A stretch of DNA of 5,894 nucleotides from JAAYAY01 sp964429355 (GCA_964429355.1 CAYSCH010000502.1:1-5894), one strand, 5' to 3'. Shown: positions 1 to 5,213, counted from the first letter of the stretch. Numbers and translations: made by a program. Notes: generated from the letters alone by a model not told the origin.

Positions 1-789
1 AATCGCCCAGTCCAATCCCGCCTGGGGATTCGCGTCAACGCCGGCCACGCCCGCCTGAATCGCCTGCCGCCCGAACTCCACGGGCCGCCAGGTGCTTCCG
101 TCGCGGTCCTTGTGCAGAGCGTTCCACGCACACCACCCCAGACGCTCGACCGCATCGGGCCGCCCGCCCAGTTGCAGGTAGAGACGGTCAGCCTTGCCGT
201 AGCCGACATTCCGAAACGCCATCAGAAGATAGGCGTTTGAACGGATATTCTCGGCGGCCTTCGCGCCCCACCGCTCGATCAACTTGTCGATCAGGCGTTT
301 GGGGAACCCGCCGCCCGAGAGCAGTTCTTCCAGGTCGCGGGTGACGACTTCGCGATCCTTATGGGCTTGAAAATAGGCGGCCGCCTCCTTGGCTTTCGCG
401 TCCGTTAATCCATTTACCTTGGCGGCCACTTCCTCCGGACGTTCCCTGACTGCTTCCAGCGATTCTTGTCCGTACAACTCCCAGATTTGCTTGGCTCGCT
501 TCCGCCCGATCCCCGGGCCGCGAGTCAGATACGACACCGTGCCACGCTCTCCGGCCGGTTGGGAGACGCCGAACGAATGAAACTGGAATTGCTTTCCGTA
601 TCGCGGGTGTTCGGTCCAGAATCCGCGAAACAGGTAGGTCAATCCCGACTCCAAGTCGCCCTCGCGTGCTTTACCGCGAACCGTAGTGGTGTCTTCCAAC
701 CGTCCGACGATGGCCCGATCGTCGTCCTTGCCGAACACATGCGACTCGTAGTCGAAGATGCCTGTCAGTTCTTCGTAGGTCCTGGCCAT
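1..789 (-). CDS. RecD2-like SF1B DNA helicase, N-terminal part (3' end beyond window)
   Basis: I translated this frame by hand: 263 codons from ATG at 789 to the window edge with no stop. An in-frame TGA at 799-801 leaves ATG 789 as the only sensible start. Residues 5-75 resemble the OB-like N-terminal domain of RecD2 (the stretch FWTEHPRYGKQFQFHSF matches its 'geW..HpkyGrQF' pattern). Helix-hairpin-helix elements follow at about 91-107 (GPGIGRKRAKQI), 123-140 (VNGLTDAKAKEA) and 193-208 (NVGYGKADRLYLQLG), the last preceded by the family-typical SNAYLL (usually NPYrL). The Walker A helicase core would lie left of the window and is not seen, so ATPase activity is inferred from the family. The likely role is 5'-3' DNA unwinding in replication or recombination. 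No good Shine-Dalgarno precedes the start: a pyrimidine-rich tract and a terminator lie upstream. A stand-alone DNA-binding protein made only of these domains is possible. Confidence 0.8.
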   Translation of the reverse strand, partial: MARTYEELTGIFDYESHVFGKDDDRAIVGRLEDTTTVRGKAREGDLESGLTYLFRGFWTEHPRYGKQFQFHSFGVSQPAGERGTVSYLTRGPGIGRKRAKQIWELYGQESLEAVRERPEEVAAKVNGLTDAKAKEAAAYFQAHKDREVVTRDLEELLSGGGFPKRLIDKLIERWGAKAAENIRSNAYLLMAFRNVGYGKADRLYLQLGGRPDAVERLGWCAWNALHKDRDGSTWRPVEFGRQAIQAGVAGVDANPQAGLDWAI

Positions 790-819
790 GTCAGCGACTC
801 ATTCAGGAAAGAAAGAGAG

Positions 820-871
820 AACAAGAGAAAAACGGCAGCGGGGAAGCGGATGGCGCACGACCCCGCCGCCG
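820..871 (-). terminator. Intrinsic terminator between the ssDNA-binding gene and the helicase gene
   Basis: On the minus strand an 11-bp stem (871-861 with 843-833, one G.U pair, otherwise all G-C) encloses a 17-base loop and is followed at once by TTTTTCTCTTG. It lies 42 bases after the stop of the DUF669-like gene. Only 43 bases of pyrimidine-rich sequence separate it from the helicase ATG, so the helicase needs read-through, antitermination or a promoter within or before the hairpin. I see no convincing -35/-10 pair in the gap 790-912. Confidence 0.72.
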
Positions 872-912
872 CGACGGATCAGGTGTTCCATGCCACCAAA
901 TCCGACAGGCAC

Positions 913-1533
913 CTAGACGAGACCACTAAACGGATCGGACGGAGCGGACGGCGGCGATTGCGGGGGTGGCAACGGGCCAGAACCCGCCGCGGCCGTCGTG
1001 TCGATCCAACCGGGGATGCCCTTGCCTATCGGGTTGTCGGGGGCCCAGACGCGGCCTTCGAGTTTCGCGGACGTTTTTTCGTCACCGGCGGCATTCGTAT
1101 ACGAATCGCACTTGATGACGCCCAACAATTGGCGGCCGACCATGGCGGCCAACCAGGAGGCGTCGAATCCCTTGCGGGCTTGTTGGCGAGCCTTGATTTC
1201 GTCGGGCGACGTGGTCTTCGTCGCGTAGCACCACGCCAACAACTGCTCCTTGGCAATGCGGTTGCCGACCTCGGTGTACTCGGCCTTGGGCCACTTCAGA
1301 TACTCGGTGTGTTTCCGTCCGATCAGGTTGGCATCCTTGGCCGACACCACTTCGCACTCGACTTGCGTCGACCCCTTTTCGTTCTGGACGATCACTTCGG
1401 TCACCAGGAATCGGTAGCCGCCCTCGGGCAGTTTGCCGCCACTGCCCGGCTTGTCGGCGTCGATGTCGTCCATGGTGAACGCATCGTAGGGAACCGTCTG
1501 ATCGAAACCGCCTTGCTCAAAACCCGTACTCAT
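913..1533 (-). CDS. DUF669-like phage ssDNA-binding/annealing protein
   Basis: A 206-residue protein whose ATG at 1533 has a clear ribosome binding site, AAAGGAG, seven bases upstream. Residues 40-160 have the layout of phage DUF669-type proteins: a 'PEGGYRFLVTEV' opening strand, 'IGRKHTEYLKW', a helical middle, then 'VGRQLLGVIKCD...NAAGDEKT' and an aromatic 'EGRVWAPDNP' segment, consistent with an OB-like fold. The C-terminus is a Pro/Ser-rich linker ending in DPFSGLV, which recalls the flexible tail and acidic-hydrophobic tip by which single-strand binding proteins recruit partners. The probable role is coating or annealing single-stranded DNA together with the exonuclease, ATPase and helicase of the same gene block. 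The family match is from memory and moderate; an unrelated OB-fold protein is the main alternative. Confidence 0.55.
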   Translation of the reverse strand: MSTGFEQGGFDQTVPYDAFTMDDIDADKPGSGGKLPEGGYRFLVTEVIVQNEKGSTQVECEVVSAKDANLIGRKHTEYLKWPKAEYTEVGNRIAKEQLLAWCYATKTTSPDEIKARQQARKGFDASWLAAMVGRQLLGVIKCDSYTNAAGDEKTSAKLEGRVWAPDNPIGKGIPGWIDTTAAAGSGPLPPPQSPPSAPSDPFSGLV

Positions 1534-1540
1534 CGCGTTA

Positions 1541-1561
1541 CTCCTTTTTTCGGAAAAATGG
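1541..1561 (-). promoter_or_regulatory. Ribosome binding site within a weak hairpin
   Basis: On the minus strand CCATTTTT, CCG and AAAAAAGG run consecutively, so five A-U pairs and two G-C pairs (around an A-A mismatch) can fold over a CCG loop and take up the GG of the AAAGGAG ribosome binding site of the DUF669-like gene. The structure is weak and its effect is inferred. The gap from 1534 to 1601 also holds the 9-bp direct repeat cagaacgct at 1579 and 1595 and no gene. Confidence 0.35.
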
Positions 1562-1601
1562 ATTGCTAAGCAGAAAAGCAGAACGCTGCAACGACAGAAC
1601 G

Positions 1602-1979
1602 CTACTGCTGGTTGGTTCCCTCGACGCCACGCGCAACGCGATCACGGGTTCGCTTCTGGAGCCACATCATCGCGTCCTGGACGTGCGTCAGGGCGATGGC
1701 ATTTTCGCGACAGGCGTACTGCCCAGACTGGAATCCCAATAACCGATCCTCGACGACGGCAAGTAATGCCTCCTGACTGATCCCGTTGGCACCCACTTCC
1801 TGAGGCGGGCCGTTTTGGAAGTGAATGTCAGTCGTCGCAATCGTGTGATGCTCAAGCGGACCGACAACGCCGCGAATGCGGTATTCGTGGCAGGCATTGC
1901 CTTGGCCCGGTTCGTCCAGCACCTCGATCACCAGGCACTCATTCAGTCCATACACCTTGTGGCTAGTCAACTCTCTCAT
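1602..1979 (-). CDS. tad1: Tad1/Acb2-family anti-Thoeris/anti-CBASS nucleotide sponge
   Basis: A 125-residue protein of the Acb2/Tad1 hairpin-domain type common in tailed phages. Family signatures seen are HFQNGPPQEVGANGISQEALL (54-73 as FQNGP...EALL), DRLLGFQSGQYACRENA (78-94), WLQKRTRDR (106-114) and the closing RGVEGT. From memory, Clostridium botulinum phage Tad1 uses F82 and N92 for the glycocyclic ADP-ribose signal of Thoeris, and R109 and R113 for CBASS cyclic oligonucleotides. Here F83, N93, R110 and R114 have exactly the same spacing with a shift of one, so both pockets appear intact. The length (about 122 in that homologue) also fits. The role would be to sequester immune signal molecules in the host cytoplasm. 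ATG 1979 has AAAGGA eight to nine bases upstream, and the start lies inside the end of the preceding -1-frame ORF (17-base overlap), implying coupled translation. The ligand is not proved by sequence. Confidence 0.78.
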   Translation of the reverse strand: MRELTSHKVYGLNECLVIEVLDEPGQGNACHEYRIRGVVGPLEHHTIATTDIHFQNGPPQEVGANGISQEALLAVVEDRLLGFQSGQYACRENAIALTHVQDAMMWLQKRTRDRVARGVEGTNQQ

Positions 1980-2190
1980 CTTGCGATCCTTTGGCCGCTA
2001 GGGCCTGTTCGATTTTCTGAAACTCGCTCGTCGTAACCCACTGCCGCCCGGCACAGAGATCGATCGTGGGCGGCCATCCAATCGTTTCGATTCCGACGTG
2101 ATACACCCGCAGGCCGCCATAACGCTCGACCAGCGGAAGAAACCGGGGCGACCAGTAGGACGTCGGGGGCCACTGGCCGTCCCCACTCAG
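1963..2190 (-). CDS. 75-codon ORF in the -1 frame after the ATPase, probably made by frameshift
   Basis: I do not recognise this protein. The frame runs from CTG at 2190 to TAG at 1963 and reads LSGDGQWPPTSYWSPRF, LPLVERYGGLRVYHVGIETI, GWPPTIDLCAGRQWVTTSEF, QKIEQALAAKGSQDERVD. It is rich in aromatic and acidic residues and ends in an amphipathic helix, whereas the two other minus frames here are Arg/Ser-rich and look like shadows. Its frame is open upstream only to a TAA near 2285, and no ATG, GTG or TTG occurs before residue 29 (GTG at 2106, without a ribosome binding site). It can be reached by -1 slippage at the A_AAA_AAC heptamer at 2196-2190, which would fuse it to the ATPase C-terminus. 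Alternatives are a CTG start overlapping the ATPase stop (CTGA), or one A missing from the A6 run in the assembly. It fills the gap between the ATPase and tad1. Confidence 0.6.
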   Translation of the reverse strand: MSGDGQWPPTSYWSPRFLPLVERYGGLRVYHVGIETIGWPPTIDLCAGRQWVTTSEFQKIEQALAAKGSQDERVD

Positions 2191-2196
2191 TTTTTT
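2165..2196 (-). other. Candidate programmed -1 frameshift signal (A_AAA_AAC plus stem-loop)
   Basis: In the ATPase reading frame the last codons are CCA AAA AAC TGA, which places a perfect X_XXY_YYZ heptamer (A_AAA_AAC, 2196-2190) immediately before the stop. Six bases downstream a hairpin can form: GGG (2183-2181), an AC bulge, GGCC (2178-2175), loop AGT, GGCC (2171-2168) and CCC (2167-2165). A rival 7-bp stem pairs 2178-2172 with 2156-2150. Slippage enters the 75-codon frame exactly. An upstream Shine-Dalgarno stimulator is at best weak (AGG 14 bases before). In E. coli A_AAA_AAC is known to slip less than A_AAA_AAG. Confidence 0.5.
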
Positions 2197-3749
2197 GGCG
2201 GTTGCTGTTGCCTGGCGTCCAGGGCCTTCTGCAACGTCGCCCGGAGCGACGCCGACAAGGGGCCGATCAAGTCTCCGATCCGCTTAACGCTGGCCCTGGT
2301 GCATAGTTCCTGGATCTTCGCCTCTTCGAGGCCGAGATCCTGGATCAACTGCTGGCACGCCGCCACATCGTCCAGCCACGCCAGGATTTCATCCTGGTTC
2401 GCTTGGGTCAGTTGCGTAAACCGTTCCGCGTTTCGCAACGAGAAGGCCAGCTTCAGCTTTTCGGGCGAGACCCCGCTGGCCTCCACGACGGTTTTGAAAT
2501 GTTCCACGCGGTCGTTTGTCGTCCCGCCTTCCGTTGGCGCCGCCGTGGCGGTCTTGCTGACCGCCGCCTGCGACTGGTGGGCCGTGGCGTGTTCTCCCGT
2601 GGCCGCCGCCGCGAGTCGTCGTCCCTCTTCTTGAGACGCGGCCAGTCTCGCCGCTTCTTCGGCGGCGGCTGGATCGGCTTCCTGCTTTTCGGCGGCCGGG
2701 GCTACGCGGGCTCCAACGGCGGGAGCGGGATTCGGTTGCGAGACCTGCGAGGCCTGGCGGATTGCGTAGAGTTCCTTCTGGCGGTCCAATAGAGCCGCCC
2801 GGGCGTTGGCCGCTTGGGCTTCCGCCTCGGCGACCGCTAGTCGTGTCTGTTGGAGTTCGATTTCCGTCACCGGCTTTTCGATGACCCGCTCGCCTGCCGC
2901 CGGCTTCTCGATATTGGGCGGATTGGCGATATAGCGGCGAATTGCCTGCACGGTGGCAACCGGGATGCGACGCGGCATCAACTCGATCACCTCCAGTTCG
3001 CCCGCCTCGTTGACCCGAGTGTCGGAGAGGCGATGTTTCAGCACGATGGCTGAGGGAGCGGCGGACGTGCCGCCCTTGTCGTCGGGCAGTCGTTCGAGCC
3101 AGAGGTACAACGAGGCGAGTTCCGCCAGGGTTTCCTTGCCTCGTGGTTCTCGCCGGCTTGTCGGCTTGCCGCCCTTGAATTCGTCGCGTAAGTGCGTCGT
3201 GAAATAGAGGCACTTGAAGACGGTGGAAAAGCCCATCAGGACTTTTTTGTAGTGGGCCTTCATCGCCGCCATCAACAGTGGCGTCGAGTTGTCGATTTGG
3301 CCCTTCGTGTAGCCGTAGGCTTGCGGGTTGGCTTTGACGAGGTCCACCTCGCCCGCCTCGACGTCGTTGATGGGGTCGACCATACACACGTCGTACTGGC
3401 CAGGTTTGACCCGCGACGGCACGGCATTGAACCATTCGGCGGCTTGCCTGGACGTGTAGTTCGCCCCATAGGCTTTCGTCAGTTCCGCCGGAACGTCGAT
3501 CCGCCTGCACCCCGTGCCCGCGTAGGACGTCCCCGACTTTTCCAGATCGAGATAGAGAGTCCGCGGCTGGCCCTCAAACGGATGCCCAGTCGGATGCACG
3601 CCCGGGGCGATCGACAATCCGAGGATTGTCTTGCCCGTGGAGAATTCGCCGGTAGCCCCGAAGATTTCGATTTCCATGGGTGAACCCCATGGCGTGTCTG
3701 GCCAGAGTCGGCCAGGGGGCAGCACAATTTCCGTTTTCGCTTTTGCCAT
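2187..3749 (-). CDS. Phage RecA-fold ATPase (AAA_24/Sak4-like) with long C-terminal extension
   Basis: A 520-residue protein whose ATG at 3749 follows AAAGGAAATTAGG. Residues 25-275 form a P-loop NTPase: Walker A GEFSTGKT (34-41), an acidic strand end LYLDLE (65-70), Walker B YDVCMVD (119-125), and a sensor-like THLRDE (185-190). This fits the phage nucleotide-binding AAA_24 group and related Sak4-type recombination ATPases, which usually lie beside an exonuclease and a single-strand binding protein, as here. The rest is unusual: a probable coiled coil at 296-335, an Ala/Glu-rich low-complexity linker at about 340-410, and a helical C-terminal domain at 414-515 that I do not recognise. Sak4-like proteins are usually little longer than the first part. 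It ends PPKN at a slippery heptamer, so a second, longer form with a 75-residue tail is possible. It starts 45 bases after the exonuclease stop. Function in strand annealing or replication is inferred from fold and context. Confidence 0.75.
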   Translation of the reverse strand: MAKAKTEIVLPPGRLWPDTPWGSPMEIEIFGATGEFSTGKTILGLSIAPGVHPTGHPFEGQPRTLYLDLEKSGTSYAGTGCRRIDVPAELTKAYGANYTSRQAAEWFNAVPSRVKPGQYDVCMVDPINDVEAGEVDLVKANPQAYGYTKGQIDNSTPLLMAAMKAHYKKVLMGFSTVFKCLYFTTHLRDEFKGGKPTSRREPRGKETLAELASLYLWLERLPDDKGGTSAAPSAIVLKHRLSDTRVNEAGELEVIELMPRRIPVATVQAIRRYIANPPNIEKPAAGERVIEKPVTEIELQQTRLAVAEAEAQAANARAALLDRQKELYAIRQASQVSQPNPAPAVGARVAPAAEKQEADPAAAEEAARLAASQEEGRRLAAAATGEHATAHQSQAAVSKTATAAPTEGGTTNDRVEHFKTVVEASGVSPEKLKLAFSLRNAERFTQLTQANQDEILAWLDDVAACQQLIQDLGLEEAKIQELCTRASVKRIGDLIGPLSASLRATLQKALDARQQQPPKN

Positions 3750-3794
3750 CCTAATTTCCTTTCGTGATCTCGTGAAACAATCCGTTACCGTTCG

Positions 3795-4688
3795 TTACAG
3801 CATTCCCATCTTGGCCGCGATGGCCTCCGTCAGGGCCAAGTCCTGGCCGTTGTATTCTTTCGCCTTGGCCCGCTGTTTGGCCGGAGTGCCCCAGACCGCC
3901 TGATCCATCTCGCCGAACCACAGCTTGGCGAAATCGCCGCCATGCACGCCCTCGGTCTTCTGGCCGACGCCGAAAAACTGGCCGAGCATGTTCAGCGTGA
4001 TGAACTCGCGGCTGCCGAGATTCCAGGTTTCCATGGTGTCCCGGAACAGCGGATTCCAGAATCGACCTTGGCGGACGTCGCGGGGAACGTGGACGCCGAG
4101 GGACCACGACCGCCGAACGAGGAACGGCAGGTCGAAAGCGTTGATGTTGTGACCGATGATGGACATCTTCCCGGACAGGAGATCGTCGACCAGGGACCAC
4201 ATTCGCTGAAGGTTGTCAGCCTCGCTTCCGCCGTCAAAAAACGCAGTTATGCCACCAATCCGCATTCCGATAAGGAGAACACGGCCCGTGACGGGCGAGA
4301 GTGCCGCCTTCTCCAGCCATGCCGCATAATGCGCGGCCCGGACGCCCACCTCGGCGTCGAGTTGTTTCTGGTAGGCTTGGCGGTGTTCCTCGCGTTTTTG
4401 GGCACGCAAGTCTTCCCGCTTGGCGTTGCCATATTTCACCATCGACTCATCCCACGGCGGCAACGGGTCGGGCGCGTCGTAGAACTCCTCGATCTCTTCC
4501 AGCGGTCGCGGTCCCGTCTCGATGTCCAGGATAGCCGGCTGGTTGTCTGGGAGTGGCGGCTCGATGTCCAGGATAGCCGGCTGGTTGTCTGGGAGCGGCG
4601 GGGCAATGGCCTGTTCGGCCCACGCCTCCAATTCCGCCAGGGGTTCTTCTTCCAGTTCGCAGTCGTGCAGGTCGAACGTGGTGGTCAT
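3795..4688 (-). CDS. Phage 3'-5' exonuclease (DnaQ/PolB-exo fold)
   Basis: A 297-residue protein; ATG 4688 is preceded by GGAGGAA at ideal spacing. The three exonuclease motifs of the RNase H-like DEDDy class are visible: motif I LDIETGP with D55 and E57, motif II GHNINAFDLPFL with D186, and motif III YNGQD with Y279 and D283. Between motifs I and II lies the 75-residue insert with 'AALSPVTGRVLLIG' seen in many phage homologues, and FRDTME (215-220) fits the 'DT' element before motif III. It should remove nucleotides from DNA 3' ends using two metal ions, for proofreading or end processing beside the ATPase and ssDNA-binding protein. No polymerase domain is fused. Residues 31-44 and 45-58 are a near-perfect duplication that repeats motif I (D41, E43); the second copy, followed by TGP, is likely the active one. 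It starts 63 bases after csrA, probably in the same transcript. Confidence 0.82.
   Translation of the reverse strand: MTTTFDLHDCELEEEPLAELEAWAEQAIAPPLPDNQPAILDIEPPLPDNQPAILDIETGPRPLEEIEEFYDAPDPLPPWDESMVKYGNAKREDLRAQKREEHRQAYQKQLDAEVGVRAAHYAAWLEKAALSPVTGRVLLIGMRIGGITAFFDGGSEADNLQRMWSLVDDLLSGKMSIIGHNINAFDLPFLVRRSWSLGVHVPRDVRQGRFWNPLFRDTMETWNLGSREFITLNMLGQFFGVGQKTEGVHGGDFAKLWFGEMDQAVWGTPAKQRAKAKEYNGQDLALTEAIAAKMGML
4518..4601. repeat. 42-bp tandem duplication inside the exonuclease gene
   Basis: Unit 4518-4559 is repeated at 4560-4601 with 41 of 42 bases identical (t4554 versus c4596). The unit is 14 codons, so the frame is kept, and each copy encodes PPLPDNQPAILDIE (the window's upstream residues differ slightly). 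It duplicates the exonuclease motif I strand. High identity suggests a recent slippage or unequal exchange event. Confidence 0.95.
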
Positions 4689-4751
4689 GTCGTTCCTCCA
4701 GGTTTTGCGTGTTGGGGTTTGGTGGATGTTTTTGACAAGAAACTCAGGGAT

Positions 4752-4964
4752 TCAGAGGTTGTCGCGATGGTCCAAGTCGTCCTCGATCGCGCGTAGTGAC
4801 TCGCCGGACGCGATGCGCTGAAGAATCTCGTCGCGCAGAATGGGAACCGACTTTGGTGCTTCGATGCCCAGTCGAACCTTATCGCCGCGAATGGCCACGA
4901 CCGTGACATGGATGTCGTTGCCGATGTGAATCCGTTCGTTAATTTGCCGCGACAACACGAGCAT
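4752..4964 (-). CDS. csrA: CsrA/RsmA-family post-transcriptional regulator
   Basis: A 70-residue protein starting MLVLSRQINERIHIG, with ATG 4964 six bases after AAAGGAG. CsrA dimers bind GGA motifs in mRNA leaders, often over the ribosome binding site, and block or stabilise the message. Residues of the RNA-binding edges are kept: L4 and R6 in strand 1 and R44 in VPILRDEI (41-47), plus the signature VRLGIEAP (30-37). Length is typical (E. coli 61), with a slightly longer acidic C-terminal tail (SLRAIEDDLDHRDNL). It heads the exonuclease/ATPase cassette, away from the chromosomal flagellar or alaS context, so it may serve the mobile element itself by retiming host or element mRNAs. The leader carries a terminator-like hairpin with GGA in its loop, and the ribosome binding site itself contains GGA, suggesting autoregulation. 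An in-frame TTG start 23 codons upstream was rejected because the motif begins at this Met. Confidence 0.96.
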   Translation of the reverse strand: MLVLSRQINERIHIGNDIHVTVVAIRGDKVRLGIEAPKSVPILRDEILQRIASGESLRAIEDDLDHRDNL

Positions 4965-4985
4965 GATCGACTCCTTTCGATGGCA

Positions 4986-5025
4986 GAAAATCGCGGTCGC
5001 CCATAGACAATCCGGGCGACCGCGA
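4986..5025 (-). terminator. csrA: Intrinsic terminator or attenuator in the csrA leader
   Basis: On the minus strand a perfect 12-bp stem (TCGCGGTCGCCC at 5025-5014 with its complement at 5002-4991) encloses the loop GGATTGTCTAT and is followed by TTTTCT. The stem ends 26 bases before the csrA ATG, too close for a normal promoter after it. Transcripts entering csrA therefore have to pass it, as an attenuator would require. The loop begins with GGA, the core recognised by CsrA, and a second GGA lies in the AAAGGAG ribosome binding site (4977-4971), about 39 bases away. Regulation is inference; the fold itself is plain in the sequence. Confidence 0.75.
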
Positions 5026-5131
5026 CGGGGCAACGTCCAGGCTACGCACCTGGCCGACTGACGAGAGAAGGGCCACGGTCCGAATCGAACGGCACACTCG
5101 CGGGGGCAACGCGCGAGTCCGCATCCAGCGG
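5026..5131 (-). ncRNA. Hairpin-dense region upstream of csrA, possible leader RNA or small RNA
   Basis: Reading leftwards the region holds CCGC-TGGAT-GCGG (5131-5119, GGA in the loop), directly followed by a perfect 7-bp stem ACTCGCG/CGCGAGT with a 9-base loop (5118-5096), a small CCG/CGG stem around TTCGATT (5092-5080), and CCAGG/CCTGG with a 7-base loop (5053-5037); the 12-bp terminator then follows. Five GGA triplets occur on this strand between 5131 and 5011. No ORF is credible here. It could be a structured csrA leader, a CsrA-binding small RNA ending at the terminator, or protein-binding arms of an attachment site. A promoter is not evident. Confidence 0.3.
5070..5092 (-). other. tRNA-3'-end-like segment, possible attP core
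   Basis: The minus strand reads CCG-TTCGATT-CGG followed by ACCGTGGCCC, which resembles a tRNA T-loop (TTCRANY) and the 3' acceptor strand without CCA. Only three T-stem pairs form and no normal anticodon arm precedes it, so it is not an intact tRNA gene. Integrases of this class often recombine at tRNA 3' ends, and attP usually lies next to the integrase gene, here 121 bases past its stop. This is suggestive only. Confidence 0.25.
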
Positions 5132-5137
5132 CATGGC

Positions 5138-5178
5138 AAGAGAAAAGACCTCGGGACCGAAGCGCGCTGTCCCGAGGT
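5138..5178 (-). terminator. Intrinsic terminator of the recombinase gene
   Basis: On the minus strand a perfect 10-bp stem (ACCTCGGGAC at 5178-5169 with 5157-5148) encloses an 11-base loop and is followed by CTTTTCTCTT. It lies 35 bases after the recombinase TAA. A second, 8-bp hairpin (5211-5204 with 5189-5182) sits directly after the stop codon and may help release or protect the 3' end. Confidence 0.82.
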
Positions 5179-5213
5179 GGGCCGCCGGGAAACTCCCAAG
5201 AACCCCGGCGGGC

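Noticed and set aside
799..891. A 30-codon minus-strand frame upstream of the helicase
   Set aside because: It spans the terminator stem and its T-tract, has only a poor ribosome binding site, and has a composition dictated by those elements.
466..1569. Plus-strand open frame of 367 codons
   Set aside because: It lies antisense to the helicase and DUF669-like genes, is Arg/Gly-rich with no recognisable motif, and has no ribosome binding site. Long antisense frames are expected in GC-rich coding DNA.
1976..2186. Two short minus-strand frames (62 and 65 codons, GTG starts) after the ATPase
   Set aside because: They overlap the -1-frame ORF and are Arg/Ser-rich; the -1 frame has far more protein-like composition.
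2389..3510. Minus-strand open frame of 373 codons within the ATPase gene
   Set aside because: It is an Arg/Gly-rich out-of-frame shadow of the ATPase, which has Walker motifs and a proper start.
3942..4796. Plus-strand open frame of 284 codons
   Set aside because: It is antisense to the exonuclease, whose catalytic motifs and ribosome binding site are clear; the plus-strand product is low-quality sequence that merely mirrors the tandem repeat.
4965..5033. N-terminal extension of CsrA from a TTG
   Set aside because: CsrA proteins begin at the MLVLSR motif, and a strong ribosome binding site is placed for ATG 4964; the extension would be read through the terminator hairpin.
5067..5140. Intact tRNA gene on the minus strand
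   Set aside because: Six of seven acceptor-like pairs can be drawn over about 66 bases, but the central arm is a 7-bp stem with a 9-base loop, the T-stem has only three pairs, and no D-arm is visible.
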